In this document: positions 9,018-17,667 of the stretch, one piece after another
How positions within the stretch are numbered: the first letter of the stretch is position 1
Layout: each line of letters opens with the position of its first letter
NCBI GenBank assembly: GCA_022710585.1
Contig: JAKLGV010000003.1
Location: 131,308 to 195,307, forward strand
From: Deltaproteobacteria bacterium
GTDB lineage: Bacteria; Desulfobacterota; Syntrophia; Syntrophales; Smithellaceae
Direction of reading: 5' to 3'
Length of the DNA: 64,000 nucleotides
Position numbers and translations under genes: made by a program
Notes under the pieces: generated by a model
Told to the model about the DNA's origin: nothing
What the model saw: only the letters and a program-made list of their open reading frames with translations
Database searches by the model: none

Positions 9018-10370
9018 CTAATTTTTAATCATAACGCTGTCCGCACAGCTGCTTTTTTTCTTTTCTTCAGTCATGTCGTTCACAATCATTTGTCTGACCG
9101 CGATGAGCCGGTCGGCAAGGCGGGGATTGGCCTGGCTATATGTTTCCCTGATAAAGGTTATGGTCTCCTGCGCGCTCTTGATTCGTCTTTCAATAATGCT
9201 GCATTTGTCCAAGCCCCAGCGGTTGGAAATCGTATCTTCAGGATCCGAAGACATCCAGACCGCGTTTTGAAACGCCTGCTCGACCGTTATCACCTGATCG
9301 GGAGCAATCTGCAGAGGAATACCATCCATCTTATTCAAGGCGTTTTTCCGCTTTATATGATTTTTCTTGATGATTTCTTTGATATGGGAAATCATCACAT
9401 AGATATATTCATCACGGCCGGGTGTGCTGTAGATCTCCCACAAATAAGATCCCGCCGGGCATTGCTTTGCGTAACATTGATCATAGCCTGTCAGAACCAC
9501 GGGGATTCTTTCTTTCAATTGACGGATAAAGACTTCCAGCAACCTGTTTACTTTTTCATACGGATCGTAATCCTTCGGATCAATCCGCCTGGCCACTGCT
9601 TCGATATAGTCAATATATCCCTTATTGAAAGTTGGCGAATACTGCTCTTCCGAATAATAGGGGTGCTCCGGCATCGCAAGATACTGCCACCCGTTATCCT
9701 TCTTCAGCGGCCATCGAAACTTCACCAGGCCGGATCGGAACGAAGACTCCGGACGGGTTGAAATAAAATTCCGATGATTTAATTTTTGGATGCGGGCCGG
9801 CATGGTGGCCTCGTATGTCTGAATGGGGTGAGCTGTACTTCCGTCCGCAACAACATCCTGGACAATGCCCGCATGGGATTCGGCGATAAAGAAAACGGTG
9901 CCCGGCTGCACTGAGTCGGCCGCGATGCGAATGGGGTATGTGTCCAGCGGCAGTGTTCTGGTGGATGTCCTGGAAAGTATAAACATCAGCGCGGCCCGGA
10001 AACGCCGGTCCTTGTCCCACTGCTGATGGGTGGGCAGATGTCCCCAATTCCCGGACCAGTGGCCGATCAACTGTCCGTCCACCGTGGAGGCGGCAGCCGG
10101 CAGATGCTCGATTCGCGCGTAAATCCAACGGATCGCGTAAACAACATCCGCACAGTCCACCGGAATATTATGGCGGATGAAAAAATCTTCGGTAATGTTC
10201 TCAGCCACCCATCGGCTGTACCTTTCTTCTTCCTGTATCGTCCACTGCCGCTCACCGACTTTCCACAACTGCGCGTCAGATTCAACAGACGGATAACAAA
10301 ACGCGTTTACCGGAATAATCACCCCGATCAGAAAGAAAACAATCCTCATTAAATTCCGCACCGAAACCAT
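9018..10370 (-). CDS. Exported protein with NlpC/P60- or papain-like features, unknown function
   Basis: 450 residues from an ATG at 10370 with AAGGA 8 bases upstream. A hydrophobic leader (FFLIGVIIPVNAFCYP) predicts export. DCADVVYAIRWIYA, followed about 100 residues later by PGTVFFIAESHAGIVQDV, has the spacing and look of the Cys and His blocks of NlpC/P60-like cysteine peptidases; this is an inference. The C-terminal 200 residues are charged, mostly helical by appearance, and unrecognised. The frame stays open upstream to 10784, but that part is antisense to the next gene and is not coding. Substrate and partners are unknown. Confidence 0.55.
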   Translation of the reverse strand: MVSVRNLMRIVFFLIGVIIPVNAFCYPSVESDAQLWKVGERQWTIQEEERYSRWVAENITEDFFIRHNIPVDCADVVYAIRWIYARIEHLPAAASTVDGQLIGHWSGNWGHLPTHQQWDKDRRFRAALMFILSRTSTRTLPLDTYPIRIAADSVQPGTVFFIAESHAGIVQDVVADGSTAHPIQTYEATMPARIQKLNHRNFISTRPESSFRSGLVKFRWPLKKDNGWQYLAMPEHPYYSEEQYSPTFNKGYIDYIEAVARRIDPKDYDPYEKVNRLLEVFIRQLKERIPVVLTGYDQCYAKQCPAGSYLWEIYSTPGRDEYIYVMISHIKEIIKKNHIKRKNALNKMDGIPLQIAPDQVITVEQAFQNAVWMSSDPEDTISNRWGLDKCSIIERRIKSAQETITFIRETYSQANPRLADRLIAVRQMIVNDMTEEKKKSSCADSVMIKN

Positions 10371-10514
10371 TTCAAATATCCTTATTGAAAAATAAACGGT
10401 TTTTATATAGCATTGTTTAATCAAAAAACAAACTTTTACAAAAGTAACCTCACGCGGAAACACTGCCGGCAGGAAAAGACCCGGAACAAAGAAGGTCAGT
10501 GAAGTTTGACTGAC

Positions 10515-10544
10515 TTTACAAAAACAGCGGAATGATCTTATGAT
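10515..10544 (+). promoter_or_regulatory. Predicted sigma-70 promoter for the DUF533 gene
   Basis: TTTACA (10515-10520) and TATGAT (10539-10544) are separated by 18 bases, and lie about 50 bases before the ATG at 10596. The region 10371-10514 otherwise holds only A/T-rich sequence between divergent genes. Confidence 0.5.
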
Positions 10545-10595
10545 CGGCCTAATTTTAACTTTTTTTATAACCCGTAAAACAAGGAGGACAGAACC

Positions 10596-11501
10596 ATGAA
10601 CATCGGCGAGATGCTTGGAGCGATGGTGCAAACCGGAATGTCGAATTCTTCCACTGATCGGATGAAGAAATCTCTGGGAGGAGGAAATGATCTTGATAGT
10701 CTGGCGGGCGTATTGGGCGGCGGTACCGGAAAAGCAGGGGGTGGAATCGGAGATATGCTTTCCAATGTCCTGGGCGGCGGACAAAGTGGCGCGGGAAAGA
10801 GCGGAGGAGGAATCGGTGATTTGCTCTCCAGTGTTTTAGGCGGCGGACAGAAAAGCGGCGCGGCAGGCGCGGGCGGCGGCATCGGTGATCTGCTCTCGAA
10901 TATGCTTGGCGATGCCGGCAAAGCGGTCGGAGGCAATAAAAATCTTGCCATCGGAGGATTGGGCGCCCTGATCGGCTCCATCCTGGGCGGCGGCGGAAAG
11001 TCTGCCGGCGGAGCCATCGGCGGAGGACTCATGGCGCTTCTCGGAGCGCTGGCCTTTAACGCGCTTAAGGGCGCCGGTCAGACAAAACCTCAGATTCCCG
11101 CAGGTTTGCTGGAGCCCAAGACAGAAGAAGACCAGCAGATGCTCGATCAGAGCTCGGAGCTGGTTTTACGAGCGATGATTAACGCGACAAAAGCGGATGG
11201 CCGTGTCGATCAGGATGAAATCAACAGAATCATGGGTAAATTTGATGAAATCGGCATTGATGAGGAGGGGAAAAACTATTTGACGACTCAACTGCAAAAA
11301 CCGATGGAAACAGAAATATTGATTGCCGAAGCAAAGGGTCAACCGGAACTGGCGGCACAGATGTACGCGGCTTCTCTGCTGGCCATTGAAGTGGATACGG
11401 AAAAGGAGAAAGAATATCTGCGTCAATTCGCTTCCGGGCTGAATTTGGATCCACCGGTTGTCGCCAGCATTCAGAACTCAGTTGGTTTACAGTCGGCATA
11501 A
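10596..11501 (+). CDS. DUF533 (TerB-like) protein with glycine-rich repeat region
   Basis: 301 residues, AAGGAGG upstream. The N-terminal half is low-complexity Gly/Ser and contains three copies of a 16-residue unit, GGGIGDLLSSVLGGGQ and variants, at about residues 49-107, then a hydrophobic glycine stretch that may insert in membranes. The C-terminal half from about residue 180 (LRAMINATKADGRVDQDE) is the DUF533/TerB-like helical domain known from E. coli YebE. The family is associated with the inner membrane, but its role is not established. The gene stands alone and is divergent from the exported protein upstream. Confidence 0.8.
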   Translation: MNIGEMLGAMVQTGMSNSSTDRMKKSLGGGNDLDSLAGVLGGGTGKAGGGIGDMLSNVLGGGQSGAGKSGGGIGDLLSSVLGGGQKSGAAGAGGGIGDLLSNMLGDAGKAVGGNKNLAIGGLGALIGSILGGGGKSAGGAIGGGLMALLGALAFNALKGAGQTKPQIPAGLLEPKTEEDQQMLDQSSELVLRAMINATKADGRVDQDEINRIMGKFDEIGIDEEGKNYLTTQLQKPMETEILIAEAKGQPELAAQMYAASLLAIEVDTEKEKEYLRQFASGLNLDPPVVASIQNSVGLQSA

Positions 11502-11661
11502 AAAATATTTATTCTAAAATATCAGCACCTCACAGCATACAGGCTATTCCGCCGCGGATAAATGGCTTGCATGTTTACCCGGGGAGGTGTAATTTACGAT
11601 CATTCATATGTTGTTTTTTTGTAAATCAACTTAATTCAATTTATCAAGAAAGGAGATTATT

Positions 11662-12339
11662 ATGAAAAAGATTGTTTTGTTGTTTTCCGTTGCAGCGGTA
11701 TTTGCCCTTGTCAGCATCGCGCAGGCGGCAGGCAGTATGCCTGAGATCAAATATGATGATCGGATTAAAGAATGCGGTTGTCCGCCGTGCTGTCCTAAAG
11801 ATGTCAGAGCCGGCAGTCTTCCCCAAATTGATGTTGATAAAAGAATAGAAGACTGTGGCTGCCCCCCCAGCTGTGAAGAAAAAGTTGCCCGACCCCAACC
11901 GGCCCCCGCTCCCGCTCCTCAACCGGAAACTGTTGTAAAAAAGAAACCGGAACCTGTTGTGGAAAAGGCCCCCGCTGCAGTGCCAGCGAAAGAAAAAGTA
12001 ACCATAACGCTGAATGTTGAATTTGATACGAATAAGACGACAGTCAATGAAAAATATTATGATGACATCAAAAGAGTCGCCGATTTTATGAAAGCGAATC
12101 CCGATACGACAGCGGCCATTGAAGGCCATACGGACAATGTCGGCAATGATGCCTTCAATAAGGCATTATCCGAAAAAAGAGCCAAGAATGTTCGCCAGTA
12201 TATTATTGACAAGTTCGGCATCGACGAGAAACGCATTACGGCGGCCGGATTTGGCGAGGAAGTGCCGATTGCCGGAAACGACACGGCGGAAGGACGTCAG
12301 AAGAACCGCAGAGTGGAGGCTGTTCTCGAAACGAAATAA
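11662..12339 (+). CDS. OmpA-family peptidoglycan-binding protein with Cys-rich repeats
   Basis: 225 residues; AAGGAGA upstream. Signal peptide with AQAAG cleavage region. Mature residues about 28-75 carry two similar units: MPEIKYDDRIKECGCPPCC and LPQIDVDKRIEDCGCPPSC. A Pro/Ala/Lys linker follows (about 78-115), then a C-terminal OmpA domain with NVEFDTNKTTV, IEGHTDNVG and NRRVEAVL, which binds diaminopimelate peptidoglycan. There is no beta-barrel, so this is a short periplasmic or surface anchor rather than a porin. The cysteine repeats could form disulfides or bind metal; that is speculation. Confidence 0.85.
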   Translation: MKKIVLLFSVAAVFALVSIAQAAGSMPEIKYDDRIKECGCPPCCPKDVRAGSLPQIDVDKRIEDCGCPPSCEEKVARPQPAPAPAPQPETVVKKKPEPVVEKAPAAVPAKEKVTITLNVEFDTNKTTVNEKYYDDIKRVADFMKANPDTTAAIEGHTDNVGNDAFNKALSEKRAKNVRQYIIDKFGIDEKRITAAGFGEEVPIAGNDTAEGRQKNRRVEAVLETK

Positions 12340-12380
12340 TCCGTTTGACAGTTTTCTCTAACGTTGGAATTTGTGATTCA

Positions 12381-12423
12381 AGAAAGCCCCAGGACCGTTT
12401 AAGGTTGTGGGGCTTTTCTTTCA
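12381..12423 (+). terminator. Intrinsic terminator after the OmpA-like gene
   Basis: AAGCCCCA (12384-12391) pairs with TGGGGCTT (12408-12415), and TTCTTT follows. A second small stem, AGGCAG (12423-12428) with CTGCCT (12437-12442), is followed by a T6 run and gives a backup. Confidence 0.8.
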
Positions 12424-12498
12424 GGCAGTATATAGTCTGCCTTTTTTCAATGTCAGAATAATGACGGCAACAACGCTAAGCACGGCGATATTCATCAT
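12421..12498 (-). CDS. Putative 25-residue membrane micro-protein after the acyl-CoA ligase gene
   Basis: An ATG at 12498 opens 25 codons: MMNIAVLSVVAVIIL, then TLKKGRLYTA and a stop. One hydrophobic helix and a basic tail give a positive-inside single-span protein. It begins 11 bases after the ligase stop codon, so it could be translationally coupled. The frame is also open upstream through LSDLW without a start codon. The ribosome site is poor, so expression is uncertain. Confidence 0.3.
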   Translation of the reverse strand: MMNIAVLSVVAVIILTLKKGRLYTA

Positions 12499-12509
12499 CC
12501 ATAAATCGC

Positions 12510-14321
12510 TTAATCTTTGTACATCTCTTCGATGATGTCTTTGTATTGCGCGGAAATGGACTTTCGTTTGACCTTCATGGTGGGAGTGACTTCACCGTCT
12601 TCCGTGTAGAGTTTCTTGTCCAGCAGACGGAATTTGCGGATGTTCTCCACGCGGGCAATCTGCCTGTTGACCTTTTCCACTTCATCAGTAATCAGCCGGA
12701 CCACTTCTTCCGCGCGGGTCAGGCTGGCGAAAGTCGTATATTGAATTTTGTGGTCCTGTGCGAACTTGACCACATTTTCCTCGTCAATGACAATGAGCGC
12801 GGTGATGTATTTACGCTTGTCGCCGATGACCACAGCATCGGTTATATAGGGGGAAAACTTGAGCAGATTTTCGATATACTGCGGCGCCACGTTTTTGCCG
12901 CCGGCCGTAATAATCAAATCTTTTTTACGGTCGGTAATTTTCAGATAACCTTCCGCATCGATTTCGCCGACATCGCCGGTATGAAACCAGCCGCCTTCCA
13001 GTGCTTCCGCCGTCGCTTCCGGTTCTTTGAAGTATCCCTGGAAAATTCCACCGTGGCGAATGAGTATTTCCCCGTCTTCGGCGATTTTCACCTCGGACTC
13101 GGGCAGCGCCCGCCCCACAGTTCCCACTTTGAAATGTTCTTCATCGGACATGTGCGTAATACCGGTTGTCTCGGTCAGCCCGTAGCCTTCTCGAATCGGT
13201 ATGCCGATGCTCTGGAAGAATTTCAGAACTTCATGCGAAATGGGCGCGGCGCCGGAAAATCCCAACCGTACTTTATCAAAACCCAAACGCTGTTTGAGTT
13301 TCCAGAACACGCTGAAATACGCCAGATGATAACCCAGGGATAAATACCAGGGGATCTTTCTCCCGGCCAGTTTGCAGCTGTTGTATTGCGTTCCGATCTT
13401 GAAGGCCAGATTGAAAATGGTGCGTTTAAGCCAGGTGGCATCGGCCATCTTCAGCACAATGCCGGAGTGATATTTTTCCCAGATCCGCGGGACGGCATGA
13501 AACAGTGTCGGCGAAACATCACGCAGGTCGTTCATGACCGTGTCGGTGTTTTCGGTAAAATTGACAATATGACCTGTTGTCAGGTGCATCATCAAATCAA
13601 ATATCTGTTCATAGACGTGATTGAGCGGCAGAAAAGAGATGGTTTCGTCATCGACGCTCATTTTGGTTATTTTCCGGCTCTGATGCGCGACCCATAAATA
13701 ATTATGATGGGAGATCTGCGCGCCTTTGGGCGGTCCGGTTGTTCCTGACGTGTAAATAATGGAAGCGGTATCTTCGGTCTCTCTTCCGGCAACAATCTTT
13801 TCATACAGGCCCGGTCTTTCCTTATCAATCTTCTCCCCCAGTTCCAGAAGCTTATCCAAGCTCATCAGCATCGGATCATCAAAATGCTTGAGGCCTTCCA
13901 TATCCCACACGACAACTTTTTTCAGGTGCGGTGTTCTTTCGCGAAAAGCCAGGGCCTTGTCGAACTGTTCTTCATCTTCACAGAAAAAAACCACCGATTC
14001 GGAATGCCCGACAACGTACTCGCATTCCGCCGCGGGATTGGTGGTATAGACGCCGACAAAAATTCCGCCCAGCGACATGACGCCCATAGCCGAGAAGAGC
14101 CATTCCGGTTTATTCTCTCCGACAATGGCCACATGATCTCCGTATTTTACGCCCAGCGCATACAATCCCATCGCCACCTTTTTCACGTTGTCATAATACT
14201 GTTTCCAGGTGATGTCGTGCCAGATGCCGTAGTCCTTCATGCGCATGGCAATCCTGTCCGGCTGCTTTTCGACCAGAACTTTCAGCGCCTGAGGAAGGGT
14301 TTTGATTTCGTTTTCAGTCAT
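12510..14321 (-). CDS. Long-chain-type acyl-CoA synthetase (AMP-forming)
   Basis: 603 residues, full length for the bacterial FadD15-like long-chain group. The P-loop YTSGTTGPPKG, the adenylate motif GYGLTETTG, the hinge TGDVGEID with DRKKDLI, and the C-terminal lysine in TPTMKVKRK are all present. The enzyme activates a carboxylic acid to its CoA thioester through an acyl-adenylate. It is the last large gene of the liv operon, 9 bases after livF, so the acid it activates is probably the one imported by that transporter. Chain length or aromatic specificity cannot be told from sequence. Confidence 0.92.
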   Translation of the reverse strand: MTENEIKTLPQALKVLVEKQPDRIAMRMKDYGIWHDITWKQYYDNVKKVAMGLYALGVKYGDHVAIVGENKPEWLFSAMGVMSLGGIFVGVYTTNPAAECEYVVGHSESVVFFCEDEEQFDKALAFRERTPHLKKVVVWDMEGLKHFDDPMLMSLDKLLELGEKIDKERPGLYEKIVAGRETEDTASIIYTSGTTGPPKGAQISHHNYLWVAHQSRKITKMSVDDETISFLPLNHVYEQIFDLMMHLTTGHIVNFTENTDTVMNDLRDVSPTLFHAVPRIWEKYHSGIVLKMADATWLKRTIFNLAFKIGTQYNSCKLAGRKIPWYLSLGYHLAYFSVFWKLKQRLGFDKVRLGFSGAAPISHEVLKFFQSIGIPIREGYGLTETTGITHMSDEEHFKVGTVGRALPESEVKIAEDGEILIRHGGIFQGYFKEPEATAEALEGGWFHTGDVGEIDAEGYLKITDRKKDLIITAGGKNVAPQYIENLLKFSPYITDAVVIGDKRKYITALIVIDEENVVKFAQDHKIQYTTFASLTRAEEVVRLITDEVEKVNRQIARVENIRKFRLLDKKLYTEDGEVTPTMKVKRKSISAQYKDIIEEMYKD

Positions 14322-14330
14322 CCTGATACC

Positions 14331-15101
14331 TCAACGGAAACGAACCTTACGGCGATAACGTTTGTAGCCCTTGACCGATGTTTCCGTGGCAATGCCCAGA
14401 TAAAATTCCTTGACGTCGTCGTCTTCGCGCAAAATTTCCGGCTTATCCGCGCGGACGATGCGTCCGTTTTCCATGAGAAATGCGAAGTGGGAATACTTGA
14501 GCGCCATATTCACATTCTGCTCAACGAGCAGAATCGTCACGCCCTGCTGATTGATTTTCTGAATGATCGTAAATATCTCTTTGGTCAGCAACGGAGACAA
14601 CCCCAGAGACGGCTCATCGAGCATGAGCAGTTTCGGTCGGCTCATCAGCGCCCTTCCGATGGCCAGCATCTGCTGTTCGCCGCCGCTTAAATGTCCGGCC
14701 TGCTGATTTTTCCGCTCTTGTAAAATAGGAAATTGTTTGAGAATGCCGTCAATGTCTTCCTGAATGCCTTTCCTGTCCTTGCGCGTGTAGGCGCCCATCA
14801 GAATATTTTCCATCACGGTGAGTTCGGGAAAAACTTCCCGTCCCTCCGGCACATAGCTGATGCCCAGCCGGACGATTTCTTCGGTATCCATGCGATCAAT
14901 TCTCTTGCCCATGAATTCGATCGTTCCTTTTTCCGGCTGGTCGTCATCCAACAGGCGCATAATCGTTTTGAGAGTGGTGGTTTTCCCCGCGCCGTTGCTT
15001 CCCAGAAGCGCAACGATAGCGCCCTCTTTGATTTCAAAGGAAATGCCGTGCAGCGCCCGAATCAGATCGTACCAGGTTTCAATATTCTTAATCGAGAGCA
15101 T
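14331..15101 (-). CDS. livF: Branched-chain amino acid-type ABC transporter ATPase LivF
   Basis: 256 residues. Walker A GSNGAGKTTT, signature LSGGEQQM, Walker B LLMLDEP and the switch histidine region (LVEQNVN) are intact. The start codon overlaps the livG stop by one base (TAATG). The C-terminal tail of about 17 residues is basic (KGYKRYRRKVRFR), longer than in amino-acid LivF proteins. Although the family name implies branched-chain amino acids, the ligase in the operon suggests a carboxylic-acid substrate. Confidence 0.92.
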   Translation of the reverse strand: MLSIKNIETWYDLIRALHGISFEIKEGAIVALLGSNGAGKTTTLKTIMRLLDDDQPEKGTIEFMGKRIDRMDTEEIVRLGISYVPEGREVFPELTVMENILMGAYTRKDRKGIQEDIDGILKQFPILQERKNQQAGHLSGGEQQMLAIGRALMSRPKLLMLDEPSLGLSPLLTKEIFTIIQKINQQGVTILLVEQNVNMALKYSHFAFLMENGRIVRADKPEILREDDDVKEFYLGIATETSVKGYKRYRRKVRFR

Positions 15102-15874
15102 TATTCCTCCTCGCCCAGATACGCGGCAATGACTTCGGGATTTCTCTGCACTTCCTTCGGCGTTCCTTCGACAATTTTCATGCCTTGATTGATGGCCAGA
15201 ATCCGGTCGGAAATCCCCATGACCATATTCATGTCATGTTCAATGAGCAGGATAGTGACTTTGTAATCCTCCTGAATATCCTTGATCCAGATGCGCAGAT
15301 CGTCTTTTTCTTCCGTGTTCATGCCGGCGGAAGGTTCATCCAGCAAAAGCACTTTCGGCTGCAGCGCAAGCGCCCTTCCCAGTTCGACAAGCTTGCGCTT
15401 GCCATACGGCAGACTGGAGACAAACAAATCGCGCAGGGATTGCAGATCAAGGAAGTCGATAATGTGTTCGATGATTTCCCGGTGTCTTATTTCTTCTTTC
15501 GCGGCGTAAGAATGTCTGCCCCACATGAAAGCGCCACTGAGGATGCCTGTCTTCATGTGGATGTGACGCCCCAGCATCAGGTTGTCCATAACCGTGGCAT
15601 TGCCGAAAAGCTGAATATTCTGGAATGTACGCGCCACTCCCCTGAGGGCAATGGTATCCGGGCGCATTCCGACGAGATTTTCATTTTCCAGAAATATCGT
15701 GCCTTCGTTCGGCTTGTAAATGCCGCTGATCATGTTGAAGATGGTAGTTTTCCCGCTTCCGTTGGGGCCAATAATGGAAAATATCTTATTTTCCTCAACT
15801 TCAAAGCTGACATTATTCACCGCTTTGATGCCGCCAAAGGAAATACTCAGGTTTTCCACTTTAAAGTGTGCCAT
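15101..15874 (-). CDS. livG: Branched-chain amino acid-type ABC transporter ATPase LivG
   Basis: 257 residues. Walker A GPNGSGKTT, LivG-type signature SSLPYGKRKLVELGRAL and Walker B LLLDEPSAGMN are present, with the LivG hallmark GVARTFQNIQLF. It pairs with LivF to energise the LivHM permease. It lies 56 bases downstream of the binding-protein gene in the same operon. Confidence 0.93.
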   Translation of the reverse strand: MAHFKVENLSISFGGIKAVNNVSFEVEENKIFSIIGPNGSGKTTIFNMISGIYKPNEGTIFLENENLVGMRPDTIALRGVARTFQNIQLFGNATVMDNLMLGRHIHMKTGILSGAFMWGRHSYAAKEEIRHREIIEHIIDFLDLQSLRDLFVSSLPYGKRKLVELGRALALQPKVLLLDEPSAGMNTEEKDDLRIWIKDIQEDYKVTILLIEHDMNMVMGISDRILAINQGMKIVEGTPKEVQRNPEVIAAYLGEEE

Positions 15875-15930
15875 ATCATTCGTCTTGAGGGGTGAGGCGG
15901 GGCGATAACCCCGCCTCCGTTTAAAAGCTA

Positions 15931-17124
15931 CTATTTTTTCTTCTTCCAGGTTGCAAGTTCGTTAGACGTCCAATCCTGCAGTGTTATGTAGCTGGAGTTC
16001 GGACCGCATTTTAATATCTGGATGGAATCCGTCCCCTGATGTACGGTGGGACTCCAGTTGACAACAGCGCCCAGTCCCTGGAAATTTTTTGTGGCGTTGA
16101 GCTGTTTTAGCAGGGCTTCTGTGCTGAGTTTCGGACCAACGCGCTTGAGCGCATCGACCAACGGCTCGGCAAACATGATGCCGGCGGTATAGAAAACGCC
16201 GAAACGCTCTTCGGGCGCGTATTTCTTGGCGGCCGCACGGTATTTATTCATCAGAGGATGATCCACATGGGTGGGCAGGCCAAGCCCGCCGGTGATCACG
16301 CCTTCCCACAGGCCTCCGGTAATCTTGTTCATCAGCGGGAAATCCATCAAGGTGTTGGATGAAATCCACTGCGGTTTGTAACCGATTGTAGCGGCGGTTT
16401 TCAGTGCGATAGCAGCAGAGGTGGGATTGACCCACAGAACAGCGACCTCCGCACCGGCATTTTTCAGCCTTAAAATCTGCGAAGAAAGATCTTTCTCTCC
16501 GGGTTCCACAGAAATCTCCTCCACAAGTTTCATCTTATAGGCATTCAGACGCGCCTTGCAGCCTTTGAGTCCGCTCTTGCCATAAGCGTCATTCTGATAA
16601 AGGAACCCTATTTTTTTGGCCTTCAGCTTCTCCACCGTGTATTTGGTCAGGATGCTGGCCTCATCGTCATAGAGCGTATACATGGCAAAGAGGTACGGAT
16701 TGACGGGAAACACATACTCCTCGATGGCTGTTGACGGCGATACCCAGATGATTTTATTCTGAGCCAGATAATCTTTCACGGCCATTCCGCAGGCAGCGCC
16801 AACTCCACCCACGAATGCAAAAATCCCTTCGCGCTCGACCAGTTCTTTGACAACGGCCTTCGTCTGAGCGGGATTGTACTGATCATCGCGAATGAAATAT
16901 TTGATTTTCCGTCCATGGATGCCACCCTCATCATTGACGATTTGAAAGAGCAGACCGCTGCCTCTGGCGACTGATCCCCACGGCGCGGCCGGTCCGGTCT
17001 GCGGCCCCCACTGGGCGATTCGGATTTCCTTGTTGTCAAAGCCGGGCTTGCCGGCGGCAAAGACAAAGAATGAACCCACCAGAACCGCGCATACAATCAT
17101 TGATGCAATGAATACTTTTTTCAT
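15931..17124 (-). CDS. ABC transporter substrate-binding protein (LivK-like, Peripla_BP_6)
   Basis: 397 residues, strong GGAGG site. A signal peptide ends near FVFAAGKPG without a lipobox, so the protein should be soluble in the periplasm. The two-lobed type-I fold is indicated by IRIAQWGPQTGP at the start, FVGGVGAACG, and GVFYTAGIMFAEPLVDAL. Proteins of this group bind amino acids, aromatic acids or other carboxylates. A ligase gene in the same operon favours an acid. The ligand cannot be assigned from sequence. Confidence 0.9.
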   Translation of the reverse strand: MKKVFIASMIVCAVLVGSFFVFAAGKPGFDNKEIRIAQWGPQTGPAAPWGSVARGSGLLFQIVNDEGGIHGRKIKYFIRDDQYNPAQTKAVVKELVEREGIFAFVGGVGAACGMAVKDYLAQNKIIWVSPSTAIEEYVFPVNPYLFAMYTLYDDEASILTKYTVEKLKAKKIGFLYQNDAYGKSGLKGCKARLNAYKMKLVEEISVEPGEKDLSSQILRLKNAGAEVAVLWVNPTSAAIALKTAATIGYKPQWISSNTLMDFPLMNKITGGLWEGVITGGLGLPTHVDHPLMNKYRAAAKKYAPEERFGVFYTAGIMFAEPLVDALKRVGPKLSTEALLKQLNATKNFQGLGAVVNWSPTVHQGTDSIQILKCGPNSSYITLQDWTSNELATWKKKK

Positions 17125-17195
17125 GATGCCCTCCTTGCATTAAAATATTTCTAATAATTGATTACCCCTGAACACCCGATATTATTTTTGATCTC

Positions 17196-17645
17196 TCAGC
17201 CTTTGTACCACCTTCCCTTCTCCTTCAGAAAAGTGAAGCTGTAGTTATAGACGGTATTGGGTCCCAAATGCGTGAAGGTCATCTCCACCTCAACCTGCAC
17301 AAATTTATCCACGTCCGGATAGTTCTGCCGGTTGTCGTTATCGCGCAGACGGTAAATTCGGATAATCTTATACTCATGGATGGAGGTAGGCGGATTGTCG
17401 GCAATGTCTTTCAGATACGCTTCATAGGTATGCGTTTTCCTGTAATCGGAAGACGGCGCCAGAAGATCATAAACCTGACTTGAGCTCTTTTCCATTTCAG
17501 CATTGAGATACGCGCGAGCCGTTTGTTCAATGTTGTCCTTTTCCAGGAATAGCGCCACCTGATTGCGGGGAGCGTCCCAAATCACAAAGCCGGAAATAAT
17601 CAGGGCAAGGCAAATCAGGATAATGATTTTCACCGTCTTAGTCAT
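17196..17645 (-). CDS. Small membrane-anchored protein inside the liv operon
   Basis: 149 residues from the ATG at 17645, which has GGAGAA in front; an earlier in-frame codon (17684) would overlap livH and lacks a site. One N-terminal hydrophobic helix (VKIIILICLALIISGFVIW) is followed by a soluble periplasmic domain of about 120 residues ending in FTFLKEKGRWYKG, a shape similar to NTF2-like or DUF4878-type domains. I recognise no family with certainty. Its place between livH and the binding-protein gene suggests an accessory to this transporter. Confidence 0.65.
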   Translation of the reverse strand: MTKTVKIIILICLALIISGFVIWDAPRNQVALFLEKDNIEQTARAYLNAEMEKSSSQVYDLLAPSSDYRKTHTYEAYLKDIADNPPTSIHEYKIIRIYRLRDNDNRQNYPDVDKFVQVEVEMTFTHLGPNTVYNYSFTFLKEKGRWYKG

Positions 17646-17667
17646 GGCGCTTCTCCACCGCTTCCCA

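Noticed and set aside
10371..10784. N-terminal extension of the exported-protein frame to 588 residues
   Set aside because: It is antisense to the DUF533 gene and its promoter, lacks a start signal, and precedes a clear signal peptide at 10370.
13884..14690. 268-residue plus-strand frame over the acyl-CoA ligase and livF
   Set aside because: It spans two conserved minus-strand genes and reads as a shadow without motifs.
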